The translations under genes and the position numbers were made by a program. DNA of 64,000 nt from Acinetobacter baumannii. GTDB taxonomy: Bacteria > Pseudomonadota > Gammaproteobacteria > Pseudomonadales > Moraxellaceae. Numbering within the stretch: position 1 is the stretch's first letter; the number at the start of each line of letters is the position of its first letter. The stretch covers positions 682,001 to 746,000 of the forward strand of contig NZ_CP046654.1 in NCBI RefSeq assembly GCF_009759685.1. The letters run 5' to 3'. This document shows positions 9,173 to 17,250 of the stretch, piece by piece. The notes beneath the pieces are model-generated. The model did not search any database. It had not been told where the DNA came from and saw only the letters and a program-made list of their open reading frames with translations.

Positions 9173-10378
9173 ATGGGCATACAAAAGATATTAAACGAAG
9201 AGGCACAATATGGTGTCCCCGTTAAAATTTTCACTCAAGACATAGATAGTGAAAGTATTGAACAACTCAAGAAGATGGCACAACTGCAATTTATATATTC
9301 TCATATTGCTGTTATGCCTGATGTGCATGTTGGAAAAGGTGCAACTGTAGGCAGCGTCATTCCTACTAAACATGCCATTATTCCTGCTGCAGTGGGTGTA
9401 GATATTGGCTGCGGAATGAATGCTATTCGTTTGAGCCTGAAAGCTTCACAACTTCCAGATAACTTAAGTCGCTTGCGGGACGCCATTGAACGGAAAGTGC
9501 CGGTTGGATTTGCTTTGCACAAACAAGTCAAAGCGAAAGCTTCTAGCATTATTCCACTTGAAAAACGCTTAGAACCTATTATTAAAAAGCATCCGGGTCT
9601 TGTCCGAATGCTTCGTCAGTTTGAGGCAACATGGCAAAAACAGTTGGGCACTTTAGGCGGCGGTAATCACTTTATAGAGTTATGTATTGATGAAAATCAA
9701 GATGTATGGGTGATGCTCCATTCGGGCAGCCGAGGTCTTGGTAACGTCATAGGTACTTATTTTATTGAGTTGGCCAAGAAAGAGGCACAACATCGCTTTG
9801 GGCACGTGCCTGATAAAGATTTAAGTTATTTTGCTGAAGGCTCGCAAAGCTTTAATGATTATGTAGAAGCAGTAGAGTGGGCTCAAGAATATGCTTTTGA
9901 AAATCGTAAAGAAATGATGCGATTAATATTAGAAGCAATTCGCCCTCTTCTACCTTCTTTTCAAATGACGAAAGAAGCAATCAATTGTCACCATAACTAT
10001 GTGAGTCAAGAAACACACTTTGGTGAAAACCTTTTTGTTACAAGAAAAGGGGCAATTAGAGCAGGTTTAGATGAGTTAGGAATTATTCCAGGCTCTATGG
10101 GAGCACGCTCGTATATTGTTAAAGGTAAAGCAAACCCTGAATCTTTTTGTTCTTGTTCTCATGGAGCTGGCCGCAAAATGAGCCGAAGCAAAGCAAAAGT
10201 TCTTTTTAATCAGCAGGACTTGATTGAACAAACACAAGGGATTGAATGCCGTAAAGACAGTGGTGTAGTCGATGAAATTCCAACTGCCTATAAAGATATT
10301 GATGAGGTTATAGCCAATCAGGCAGATCTCATTGAAGTCGTTCATACTCTTAAACAAGTTTTATGTATTAAAGGTTAA
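9173..10378 (+). CDS. rtcB: RNA-splicing ligase RtcB
   Basis: GTP- and Mn-dependent ligase that joins RNA 2',3'-cyclic phosphate (or 3'-phosphate) ends to 5'-OH ends, used in RNA repair. 401 residues, close to E. coli RtcB (408) along its length. Visible active-site parts: HIAVMPDVHVGKGATVG, GVDIGCGMNA (metal ligand Cys80), LGTLGGGNHFIEL, HSGSRGLGN, INCHHNYV, and CSCSHGAGR, whose His330 should carry the GMP. No rtcA cyclase and no sigma54 regulator rtcR sit beside it, unlike E. coli. Instead there is a structured leader upstream and a 52-residue basic protein gene three bases downstream. Confidence 0.96.
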   Translation: MGIQKILNEEAQYGVPVKIFTQDIDSESIEQLKKMAQLQFIYSHIAVMPDVHVGKGATVGSVIPTKHAIIPAAVGVDIGCGMNAIRLSLKASQLPDNLSRLRDAIERKVPVGFALHKQVKAKASSIIPLEKRLEPIIKKHPGLVRMLRQFEATWQKQLGTLGGGNHFIELCIDENQDVWVMLHSGSRGLGNVIGTYFIELAKKEAQHRFGHVPDKDLSYFAEGSQSFNDYVEAVEWAQEYAFENRKEMMRLILEAIRPLLPSFQMTKEAINCHHNYVSQETHFGENLFVTRKGAIRAGLDELGIIPGSMGARSYIVKGKANPESFCSCSHGAGRKMSRSKAKVLFNQQDLIEQTQGIECRKDSGVVDEIPTAYKDIDEVIANQADLIEVVHTLKQVLCIKG

Positions 10379-10381
10379 GAC

Positions 10382-10540
10382 ATGAAAATTAAAGAAATGC
10401 CGAAAATTAAGGTCCGTAATCAAGTAGCTCTATCCCCTCTACTTCACAAAGGTGGTATGCACGAAACAGAAAAACCTCGTGCTCAACATCGTAGAAATAG
10501 ACAAGATACTAAACAGCAATTGAAGAAAGGGGTTTGGTAA
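10382..10540 (+). CDS. Small basic protein encoded with rtcB (function unknown)
   Basis: 52 residues, strongly basic (about 16 Lys/Arg plus several His), with no membrane segment or signal peptide. The ATG at 10382 lies three bases after the rtcB stop, and AAAGG at 10370-10374, inside the rtcB end, serves as Shine-Dalgarno, so translation is probably coupled. Notable parts are VALSPLLHKGGMHETEK and the charged tail RRNRQDTKQQLKKG. I do not recognise a family with certainty. RNA or ribosome binding is plausible from composition and from its neighbour, but that is inference. Confidence 0.75.
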   Translation: MKIKEMPKIKVRNQVALSPLLHKGGMHETEKPRAQHRRNRQDTKQQLKKGVW

Positions 10541-10615
10541 CTATTTTAAGTAATGATTGGAAGAGATTATGAATCAGGAGATTTACAAATGACCAAATAT
10601 TTTAAAAATCGCCAT

Positions 10616-10645
10616 AAAAAAGCGACTCTAACGAGTCGCTTTTTT
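10616..10645. terminator. Bidirectional terminator between the rtcB operon and ompA
   Basis: Thirteen-bp stem: A-run plus AGCGACTC (10616-10628) with GAGTCGCT plus T-run (10633-10645), loop TAAC. It serves the convergent rtcB unit and ompA. Confidence 0.9.
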
Positions 10646-10663
10646 ACTGTTCAAGAACTCAAA

Positions 10664-11734
10664 TTATTGAGCTGCTGCAGGAGCTGCCGCTTCTTGACCA
10701 GGTTGAACTACTACAGTACGGCTACCAGTGATTGTCGCGAATACACGACGGTTCATAGCACGACCTTCTTTAGTTTTGTTGTCAGCAATCGGTTGATCCC
10801 AAGCGAAACCTTGAGTAGACAAACGAGAAGCATCAACGTTGTATTCGTTTACAAGAGCTGATTTAACAGAGTTAGCACGAGCTAAAGATAAACGTTCGTT
10901 CAACTTACGTGGACCAGTGTTATCTGTGTGACCTTCGATACGTGCAGTAGCGTTAGGGTATTCAGATAATTTTTCAGCAACTTTAGCAATTTCTGGCTTG
11001 TATTGGTCTTTGATGTTTGATTTGTTAGTATCAAAGAACACACGAAGTTCCATGTTAAGGTCTTCAGTTAACTCTTGTGGTTGTGGAGCAACTGGAGTTG
11101 GTTCAACTGGAGCAACTTCTACTACAGGAGCAGCAGGCTTCAAGTGACCACCAAGAACTACGTTTAAGCCAGCAAGAGCTGTATAGTTCCAGAACTCTTC
11201 ATCAGCATTATAAGTAGCACGAGCTTCAGTACGAAGAGATAAAGCGTCGTTTAAGCGCCAGAAAGCACCAACACCAGCGTTACCTAAAGTACCTTCTTCA
11301 GAAGTACCACGTGTACCACGGTTTACGCCATCAAAGTCGTATTTATAGTGACCAGCACCTAATAATACGTACGGCTTGATTTTGCTGTCGTAGTTTTTAG
11401 TAATTAAATCAGAAGTAACATAGAAGTTACCGTTGATTTGTTTTTGTTTATATTCAGCACCAGCAGAAGCGCCGTCTACGTCGCCTTTAACTTGGTTATA
11501 TTCAGCTTCGAAACCTAACCATGGAGTTAACTCGATACCAAGAGCTGCGCCAACGAATAAATCGTCTTGTAACTCAGGACCGTTAGTTAAGTTACCATCT
11601 TTACCGCCATTGTTGTGTTGGCTGTCTTGGAAAGTGTAACCAAGCAATAATGGAGTAACTGTTACGCCAGCATTAGCAGCAGCTAATGGAGCAGCAACAA
11701 GCATAGTAGCAAGTGCAATACGACTCAATTTCAT
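10664..11734 (-). CDS. ompA: Outer membrane protein OmpA (OmpA38-type)
   Basis: 356-residue major outer membrane protein. The ATG at 11734 follows GGAGG. The signal peptide ([22 protein letters not shown]) is cleaved after residue 22. The N-terminal eight-stranded barrel spans to about residue 200. A Pro/Val-rich linker ([18 protein letters not shown]) leads to the C-terminal OmpA-like peptidoglycan-binding domain with [20 protein letters not shown], and [16 protein letters not shown] carrying the expected diaminopimelate-binding Asp and Arg. It anchors the envelope to the wall and in A. baumannii is a known adhesion and virulence factor. The promoter is at 11840-11868, with a 5' leader of about 100 bases. 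Confidence 0.98.
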   Translation of the reverse strand: MKLSRIALATMLVAAPLAAANAGVTVTPLLLGYTFQDSQHNNGGKDGNLTNGPELQDDLFVGAALGIELTPWLGFEAEYNQVKGDVDGASAGAEYKQKQINGNFYVTSDLITKNYDSKIKPYVLLGAGHYKYDFDGVNRGTRGTSEEGTLGNAGVGAFWRLNDALSLRTEARATYNADEEFWNYTALAGLNVVLGGHLKPAAPVVEVAPVEPTPVAPQPQELTEDLNMELRVFFDTNKSNIKDQYKPEIAKVAEKLSEYPNATARIEGHTDNTGPRKLNERLSLARANSVKSALVNEYNVDASRLSTQGFAWDQPIADNKTKEGRAMNRRVFATITGSRTVVVQPGQEAAAPAAAQ

Positions 11735-11839
11735 GGATATCCTCCAGAGATAACAATTGTTGTTCAAGCTCAGCCTAAATTTATTGGCCCCTGAGATATT
11801 TTTTTACCCCAGTATTATTTTTAAGCTATTCACATTTGA

Positions 11840-11868
11840 ATCATACAAACACTTGATAGACTTTCCAA
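11840..11868 (-). promoter_or_regulatory. Strong ompA promoter with inverted repeat
   Basis: On the minus strand TTGGAA (11868-11863), exactly 17 bases, then TATGAT (11845-11840). CACTTG (11850-11855) and CAAGTG (11866-11871) form an inverted repeat over the promoter, and more CTTGAT/ATCAAG copies lie upstream (near 11872 and 11885). Confidence 0.7.
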
Positions 11869-12115
11869 GTGCTTGATAATTTTAATCAAGTAAATTATTG
11901 ACAAAATTACTTACAATTTCCGTTGTAATTCGGTAATTTTTTACCCAACTAGCAAATATGAACAACTTCTTTGTTTCGCTTGCCGTGATTTTACCAGTAT
12001 TCTAGCCGACTGATAACCCTTATTTAATTTTGTGTTTCCTCATTATAAAAAATAATATAAATCATTGTCAGAAAACATAAAATTGCTCTATTTATACATA
12101 TATTAAGGTTTTTTA
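11869..12115. other. Divergent ompA / pseudopilin intergenic region
   Basis: The 381-base gap between ompA (start 11734) and the pseudopilin gene (start 12116) contains the ompA leader and promoter in its first 135 bases. Beyond 11890 it is very AT-rich and holds no ORF, RNA gene or clear terminator that I can support. Confidence 0.5.
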
Positions 12116-12631
12116 ATGTTTAAATCTCCTGGTTTTACTACAGTTGAGCTCACTATAACACTCGTAATTCTTGTGATTATGTCAGTTATAGCCATTCCTT
12201 TATACCATCAATTTATGGCATCTGTAGAACTAAAAAATACGCCGCGTATACTCACAATTCATATACAAAAAGCCAAATATGACGCAATTATTAGGCATAA
12301 GAATGTTGTACTTTGTCCAAGTTCTGATCAATTGGTCTGCAATACGAATTGGGATAACCGCGTAATCAGCTTTGTAGATAATAACCGTAATCTACAGCAT
12401 GATTTAAATGAAGAATTATTGACCTCTATAGATCTTAACCATCACTACGGTTCTATGAAATTACAACGTTTTGGAAAAAAACAAAATAGTATTATTTTTC
12501 AAGGTAGTTCTGGATTACCCATCGAGTCGAATGGCAGTTTTATCTATTGTTCTTATGACCAGCTTAAAAACTTTAAATTAATTCTTAGCAAAATGGGCCA
12601 TGTGCGCTTAGAAGAGCTTAAAAATTGTTAG
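12116..12631 (+). CDS. Type IV pilin-like minor pseudopilin (GspH/FimT type)
   Basis: 171 residues with a class III signal: MFKSPG before the cleavage site, then FTTVELTITLVILVIM, so the mature protein has Glu5 and a hydrophobic assembly helix. The short leader and Glu5 are diagnostic for PilD processing. The GspH-like domain contains paired cysteines (LCPSSDQLVC; IYCSY) and ends in SKMGHVRLEELKNC. The GHVR stretch sits where FimT DNA-binding pilins have a GRxR motif. The gene is alone, away from any pilus operon. A role in pili or DNA uptake is inference from the family. The ATG follows TAAGG. Confidence 0.85.
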   Translation: MFKSPGFTTVELTITLVILVIMSVIAIPLYHQFMASVELKNTPRILTIHIQKAKYDAIIRHKNVVLCPSSDQLVCNTNWDNRVISFVDNNRNLQHDLNEELLTSIDLNHHYGSMKLQRFGKKQNSIIFQGSSGLPIESNGSFIYCSYDQLKNFKLILSKMGHVRLEELKNC

Positions 12632-12739
12632 AACTCTACAGTCTAATGCAGAAGCTAACCCGTTCTTCATTTTGCAATATACTGCTTAGGTTTTAAACAT
12701 TTCTTATTTTGAGATTAAGAACAATCGGAGATTACAACA

Positions 12740-13915
12740 ATGACTGACATCGTAATTGTTAATGGTGCTCGTACTGCTATGGGTGGTTTTCAAGGATCAC
12801 TATCAGGACTAACTGCTCCTGAACTAGGAGCAGTAACAATTAAAGAAGCAATCGCACGAGCAGGTTTACAGCCTACAGATGTCGAAGAAGTCATTATGGG
12901 TTGCGTATTACCAGCGGGTTTAAAGCAAGGCCCTGCTCGTCAAGCCATGCGTAAAGCAGGTTTACCTGATTCAACAGGAGCTGTGACAATTAATAAACTT
13001 TGTGGTTCAGGCATGAAGGCGGTAATGCAAGCGGCTGATATGATTAAAGCAGGAAGTGCTGAAATTGTAGTTGCCGGTGGTATGGAGTCGATGACCAATG
13101 CGCCTTATGTCTTACCCAAAGCACGTGCGGGATACCGTATGGGCCACGGTGAAATTAAAGACCATATGTTCTTTGATGGCTTAGAAGATGCTGAAACTGG
13201 TCGTTTAATGGGTTCATTTGCTCAAGATATGGCAAATACACGTGGTTATACTCGTGAGCAAATGGATGACTTTGCAATTCGTTCTTTAAAACGTGCTCAA
13301 ACTGCGATTACTGAAGGCTACTTCAAAGATGAAATTGTACCTGTTACTGTTTCTACCCGTAAAGGGGATGTCATTGTCGATCAGGATGAACAACCCTTAA
13401 ATGCCAAGATTGATAAAATCCCATCTCTTAAACCAGCTTTTGCAAAAGACGGTACAATTACTGCTGCAAACGCGAGTTCAATTTCTGATGGTGCTTCTGC
13501 ACTAGTTTTAACATCGAGTGAAGTTGCAGCACAGCGCGGCTTACAGTCACTTGCAAAAATCATAGCCACAGCGTCAAATTCTCAACATCCTTCAGAATTT
13601 ACAATTGCTCCTGTTGGCGCTATTGAAAAAGTACTTAAAAAAGCAGGTTGGAATGCTCAGGATGTTGACCTTTGGGAAATTAATGAAGCATTTGCGATGG
13701 TTACAATGTGCCCAATTGATGATTTCAAACTTGATCCAGAAAAAGTCAATATTCATGGTGGAGCATGTGCACTTGGTCATCCTGTAGGATCGACAGGCTC
13801 TCGTATTATTCTTACGCTTATTCATGCGCTTAAACGTACTGGTGGTAAAAAGGGTGTCGCTGCTCTTTGCATCGGCGGTGGGGAAGCAACAGCTGTTGCC
13901 ATCGAAATTCTTTAA
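12740..13915 (+). CDS. Acetyl-CoA C-acyltransferase (thiolase, AtoB/PhaA-like)
   Basis: 391-residue thiolase that condenses or cleaves acetoacetyl-CoA type substrates. The catalytic Cys is in NKLCGSGMKA, the second site in NEAFAM, the catalytic His in GGACALGHPVGSTGSR and the last Cys in CIGGGEATA. VVAGGMESM is the usual dimer-interface segment. It is a single gene closed by a terminator, so no pathway partner fixes its direction. Biosynthetic (acetoacetyl-CoA) rather than long-chain substrate is my inference from similarity to AtoB types. Confidence 0.92.
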   Translation: MTDIVIVNGARTAMGGFQGSLSGLTAPELGAVTIKEAIARAGLQPTDVEEVIMGCVLPAGLKQGPARQAMRKAGLPDSTGAVTINKLCGSGMKAVMQAADMIKAGSAEIVVAGGMESMTNAPYVLPKARAGYRMGHGEIKDHMFFDGLEDAETGRLMGSFAQDMANTRGYTREQMDDFAIRSLKRAQTAITEGYFKDEIVPVTVSTRKGDVIVDQDEQPLNAKIDKIPSLKPAFAKDGTITAANASSISDGASALVLTSSEVAAQRGLQSLAKIIATASNSQHPSEFTIAPVGAIEKVLKKAGWNAQDVDLWEINEAFAMVTMCPIDDFKLDPEKVNIHGGACALGHPVGSTGSRIILTLIHALKRTGGKKGVAALCIGGGEATAVAIEIL

Positions 13916-13932
13916 TTAAAACCTTTTTTAAA

Positions 13933-13956
13933 ATCCCACTTCGGTGGGATTTTTTA
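13933..13956 (+). terminator. Terminator after the thiolase
   Basis: ATCCCAC (13933-13939), TTCG tetraloop, GTGGGAT (13944-13950), then six T. Confidence 0.9.
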
Positions 13957-14041
13957 TGAAAAAACTACAAAAAATGACCCACAAAATCTCTTTTCCGTTT
14001 TAACTTATTCTTCTAAATGAAAACAACAATGGACAATAACA

Positions 14042-14485
14042 ATGCAACTCAATCACTATCTCAATTTTCAAGGCCAGGCAGAGCAAGCTTTTAATTTTTA
14101 TAAATCAGTATTCGGCGGTGAATTTGCCATGCTGAGCCGCTATAGCGATATGCCGCCTCATGACGGTGTCACGTTATCGGAAGCTCAAAAAAATTTAGTG
14201 CTTCATGTTTCCCTGCCGATTAACGAATACACTGTACTCATGGCATCAGATGTCATTGATCAATTCTGTACACCAAATAGTGTATTTACTCAGGGCAATA
14301 ATCATTACATTGCAATTAACCTTGAAAAAGATGAGCAAGAAAAGGCAAAGCAACTTTTTGATGCCTTATCTGTAAATGGCAAAATTGAAATGCCACTAGA
14401 AAAAACGTTCTGGGGCGCTTTATACGGTGCTTTTACTGATCAATTTGGTGTCAAATGGATGGTTAACTGCCAGTTAGATACTTAA
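14042..14485 (+). CDS. VOC-superfamily protein, PhnB-like
   Basis: 147 residues with the paired beta-alpha-beta-beta-beta glyoxalase/bleomycin-resistance fold. The PhnB-like pattern is visible: LNFQGQAEQAFNFYKSVFGGEF at the start (read in pieces), a central acidic VLMASDV, and the C-terminal WGALYGAFTDQFGVKWMVN. Proteins of this group were once called 3-demethylubiquinone methyltransferase-like, but no methyltransferase motif is present. The substrate is unknown. It is convergent with an SMR transporter, with a shared hairpin between them. Confidence 0.85.
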   Translation: MQLNHYLNFQGQAEQAFNFYKSVFGGEFAMLSRYSDMPPHDGVTLSEAQKNLVLHVSLPINEYTVLMASDVIDQFCTPNSVFTQGNNHYIAINLEKDEQEKAKQLFDALSVNGKIEMPLEKTFWGALYGAFTDQFGVKWMVNCQLDT

Positions 14486-14491
14486 TTCTTT

Positions 14492-14527
14492 AGCCCTTAT
14501 AGAGATCTCAGTGTTTCTATAAGGGCT
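14492..14527. terminator. Hairpin between the VOC gene and the SMR gene
   Basis: Perfect 12-bp stem AGCCCTTATAGA (14492-14503) with TCTATAAGGGCT (14516-14527). There is no long T-run on the plus strand, so strength is uncertain. Confidence 0.65.
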
Positions 14528-14881
14528 TTAAACATCGATATTAGAGTATTGCGCAATAATCATTAAGCCGACTGTAATAAAACCAATCCCAATCCATCCT
14601 GCGACATCAATGTTTTGCCCAAGAAAAATCTTTGCGAGAAAAGCGGTCGCCAATACCCCCACCCCAGACCACAACACATATAAAATTCCAGCTTGCATAT
14701 ATTTCAAAGCAATAGCAGCACATGCAAAAGAGATAATATACAAAACTAGAGCAATTCCCTGAGCAGTTTTATTAACTAATCCATTGCCTTTAGCTGAATA
14801 AAAGGTTGAAAGTACATCCGTTGCAATAGCGAATATTAACCACCAAGCGCCAGGATTTATTTTTGAAATTAAAGCGAACAT
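14528..14881 (-). CDS. Small multidrug resistance (SMR) family transporter with Asp in place of the key Glu
   Basis: 117 residues and four transmembrane helices, typical SMR size. The motif YVLWSGVGVLATAF in TM3 and GWIGIGFITVGLMII in TM4 are clear SMR signatures. In TM1 the family's essential membrane-embedded Glu (E14 of EmrE) aligns with Asp22 in FAIATDVLSTF. Asp can still bind protons but normally lowers pump activity in EmrE (family knowledge). The sequence differs from what I recall of AbeS. It might work with a partner encoded elsewhere, as MdtI/MdtJ do. It probably exports cationic compounds; the substrate is unknown. Confidence 0.85.
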   Translation of the reverse strand: MFALISKINPGAWWLIFAIATDVLSTFYSAKGNGLVNKTAQGIALVLYIISFACAAIALKYMQAGILYVLWSGVGVLATAFLAKIFLGQNIDVAGWIGIGFITVGLMIIAQYSNIDV

Positions 14882-14919
14882 TTTTATTCTTCAATTCATT
14901 TATTTAAAAATTATTTATA

Positions 14920-14947
14920 AAAAAAGCTGAACCTCAGTTCAGCCTTT
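14920..14947 (-). terminator. Terminator after the cysI-DUF934 unit
   Basis: GCTGAAC (14926-14932), loop CTCA, GTTCAGC (14937-14943). On the minus strand it is followed by a run of T. Confidence 0.85.
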
Positions 14948-14962
14948 TCACTTAGAAGCTAT

Positions 14963-15448
14963 TTAAGCACCAGTTTGATAACTTGCTTTTGGCACAGCTG
15001 TTGAAGCTTGATAAGGATGAGTAAAGTCTTGCAAACCAGCAGCAGCTTCTTGCACATCTTTACCTTCTTTAATGACAAAACTATCAAAACCTGAACGTTT
15101 TAAATAATTTAAGACATCCTTAAATACATCACCTGTTGCACGTAGTTCACCTTGGAAACCTTGGCGACGTAATAATGCAGCGAATGAATAACCTCGCCCA
15201 TCTCCGAAACCTGCGAACTCGATAAAAATTGCATCAAGTTCACTAAGTGGGAATGTATGATCTTCTGGTGAATCGTTCACAGTCACATACAAAGCTTTTT
15301 TACCTTGAATGTTAGCCAGTTGATCGAGCTGTGCTGTTGTTAAAACAACGTCACCTCGAGGAATCACACCATCTTCAGCAATGATTTGATAAGTATTATC
15401 TGCAATCGTGCCATCTTTATAAAGCACAGGTAGAGCTGTATTAAGCAT
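14963..15448 (-). CDS. DUF934 protein, sulfite reductase partner
   Basis: 161 residues. I start at ATG 15448 (MLNTALPVLYKDG), since AAGGAG lies seven bases upstream; a GTG six bases earlier is also in frame. It overlaps the cysI end by eight bases, so the two are translationally coupled. DUF934 features are the FPLSELDAIFIEFAGFGDGRGYSFAALLRRQG core and a C-terminal VLNYLKRSGFDSF helix. The family is found almost always beside this kind of sulfite reductase and is thought to help it, perhaps in electron delivery; the actual role is not shown by the sequence. Confidence 0.9.
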   Translation of the reverse strand: MLNTALPVLYKDGTIADNTYQIIAEDGVIPRGDVVLTTAQLDQLANIQGKKALYVTVNDSPEDHTFPLSELDAIFIEFAGFGDGRGYSFAALLRRQGFQGELRATGDVFKDVLNYLKRSGFDSFVIKEGKDVQEAAAGLQDFTHPYQASTAVPKASYQTGA

Positions 15449-17084
15449 ATGCACGCTCCTTAAATGGTTGAATTCCTACACGGCGATATGTATCAACGAA
15501 ACGCTCACCTTCAGTACGTAAATCAAGATACGTATTTAATACTTCTTCAATGACATCAGGCACGGCTTCTGCTGCAAATGATGGTCCTAAGATGTCACCA
15601 ATTGAAGCATCATGGTCTGAATTACCACCTAATGTAATTTGATAGAACTCAGCGCCTTTTTTATCTACACCTAAAATACCGATGTTCCCCACATGGTGGT
15701 GGCCACAAGCATTCATACAGCCAGAAATATTTAAGTCTAAATGACCAAGATCATAAACTTTATCTAAATCTTCAAAACGGCGTGTAATCGCTTCAGCAAT
15801 AGGAATTGATTTCGCATTTGCAAGTGAACAGAAATCACCACCCGGGCAGCTAATAATATCGGTAATAAAGCCGATATGCGCACGAGCCATGTTGTGTTGT
15901 TCAAGCGCTTGCCATACATCGAACAAATCTTTTTGAGGTACATCTGCTAAAGCAATGTTTTGTTCGTGAGTCGTACGAAGTTCACCAAACGTATATTTAT
16001 CAGCGAGATCTGCAATGAAGTTCATTTCTTCAGTGGTCATATCGCCCGGTGCGATGCCTGCACGTTTTAAAGAAATCGTAACAATACGATAGCCCTTTAC
16101 TTTATGTGCATGCGTATTGATATTGAACCATTGTTTGAATTTTGGATGCTCAGCAAATAAAGCTGTAAAGTCTTCATCTTCTAAATCTTGATAATCAAAC
16201 GGCGTGAACTCTTCGTCTAATTTTTTCAAGATTTCTGGCTGAATTTTTAATGTTTCACGTGTGTGTTCAAATTCAGCTTCAACTTTCTGTGCAAATACTT
16301 CAGGCGTTAATGCTTTAACCAAGATTTTGATACGCGCCTTATACTTGTTATCACGACGGCCATGTAAGTTATAAACACGTAAAACTGCTTCTAAATAAGC
16401 AATTAAATCTTCACGTGGTAAAAACTCACGAATGACACTACCAATAATCGGAGTACGGCCTAAACCACCACCCACCATGATTTTGTAGCCCATCTCGCCT
16501 GCTTCATTACGCACGATATACACACCAATATCATGGAATGCTGTTGCTGCACGGTCTTTTTCTTCAAGTGCAGAAACGGCAATTTTAAATTTACGTGGTA
16601 AGAATGCAAATTCCGGGTGGAATGTACTCCACTGACGAATCAATTCACATGTTGGGCGTGGATCAGCAATTTCACCAGCAACTACACCTGCATACTGGTC
16701 AGTAGTCGTGTTACGAATACAGTTACCACTGGTTTGAATGGCATGCATTTGTACAGTTGCGAGTTCAGCTAAAATTTCTGGCACATCTTCAAGTGCAGGC
16801 CAGTTTAGCTGAATATTTTGACGCGTAGATACGTGTGCATAGCCACGGTCATATTGAGTTGATACTTCAGCAATTTTACGTAATTGTTTTGAGTTCATTA
16901 AGCCATACGGCACAGCAATACGTAGCATTGGTGCATAACGTTGCACATATAAACCATTTTGCAAACGTAATGGGCGGTATTCATCTTCAGAAAGTTTGCC
17001 CGCTAAATAGCGCTCTGTCTGATCGCGGAACTGAGCAACTCGTTGATTAATCAGCTGCTGATCGAAATCGGTATATAAATACAT
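15441..17084 (-). CDS. cysI: Assimilatory sulfite reductase hemoprotein subunit (CysI)
   Basis: 547 residues; reduces sulfite to sulfide for cysteine synthesis. Two pseudo-symmetric ferredoxin-like plus siroheme domains are present. The siroheme/4Fe-4S ligands are seen as CPGGDFC (C-x5-C) and CMNAC (C-x3-C) within GCMNACGHHHVGNIGI. The N-terminal domain has HVSTRQNIQLNW and NTTTDQYAG. No cysJ flavoprotein gene is adjacent; the partner is the DUF934 gene, as in Pseudomonas-type systems, where reduced ferredoxin or a remote flavoprotein supplies electrons. Confidence 0.94.
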   Translation of the reverse strand: MYLYTDFDQQLINQRVAQFRDQTERYLAGKLSEDEYRPLRLQNGLYVQRYAPMLRIAVPYGLMNSKQLRKIAEVSTQYDRGYAHVSTRQNIQLNWPALEDVPEILAELATVQMHAIQTSGNCIRNTTTDQYAGVVAGEIADPRPTCELIRQWSTFHPEFAFLPRKFKIAVSALEEKDRAATAFHDIGVYIVRNEAGEMGYKIMVGGGLGRTPIIGSVIREFLPREDLIAYLEAVLRVYNLHGRRDNKYKARIKILVKALTPEVFAQKVEAEFEHTRETLKIQPEILKKLDEEFTPFDYQDLEDEDFTALFAEHPKFKQWFNINTHAHKVKGYRIVTISLKRAGIAPGDMTTEEMNFIADLADKYTFGELRTTHEQNIALADVPQKDLFDVWQALEQHNMARAHIGFITDIISCPGGDFCSLANAKSIPIAEAITRRFEDLDKVYDLGHLDLNISGCMNACGHHHVGNIGILGVDKKGAEFYQITLGGNSDHDASIGDILGPSFAAEAVPDVIEEVLNTYLDLRTEGERFVDTYRRVGIQPFKERAYA

Positions 17085-17208
17085 GGCGTATGGCTAGTAG
17101 ATTCATTATTAAGGCGGATAGCATAGCGAGCTTTTATTCATCAATAAAATGCTTTTTTTGCATATTTAATAACGGTTTTATTGATAAGCTTTAATCTAAA
17201 TTGACATA

Positions 17209-17238
17209 AAAAAAGCCCAGATAAATCCGGGCTTTTTT
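17209..17238 (-). terminator. Terminator after gcd
   Basis: AGCCC (17214-17218) pairs with GGGCT (17229-17233), extended by A/T flanks, with a T-run on the minus strand, 12 bases beyond the gcd stop. Confidence 0.8.
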
Positions 17239-17250
17239 GATAGCAAACTT

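Noticed and set aside
10553..10861. Open frame of about 102 codons on the plus strand after the rtcB unit
   Set aside because: It runs through a strong terminator and then antisense to the end of ompA; no homology-like features. A short ATG at 10590 with GGAG upstream is notable but the peptide has no support.
11600..11734. Alternative longer ompA start at 11767
   Set aside because: It would add 11 residues before a perfect signal peptide and lacks a ribosome site, whereas GGAGG precedes the ATG at 11734.
14528..14881. AbeS chloramphenicol/dye pump
   Set aside because: It is an SMR protein, but the sequence does not match AbeS as I remember it, and it lacks the TM1 Glu.
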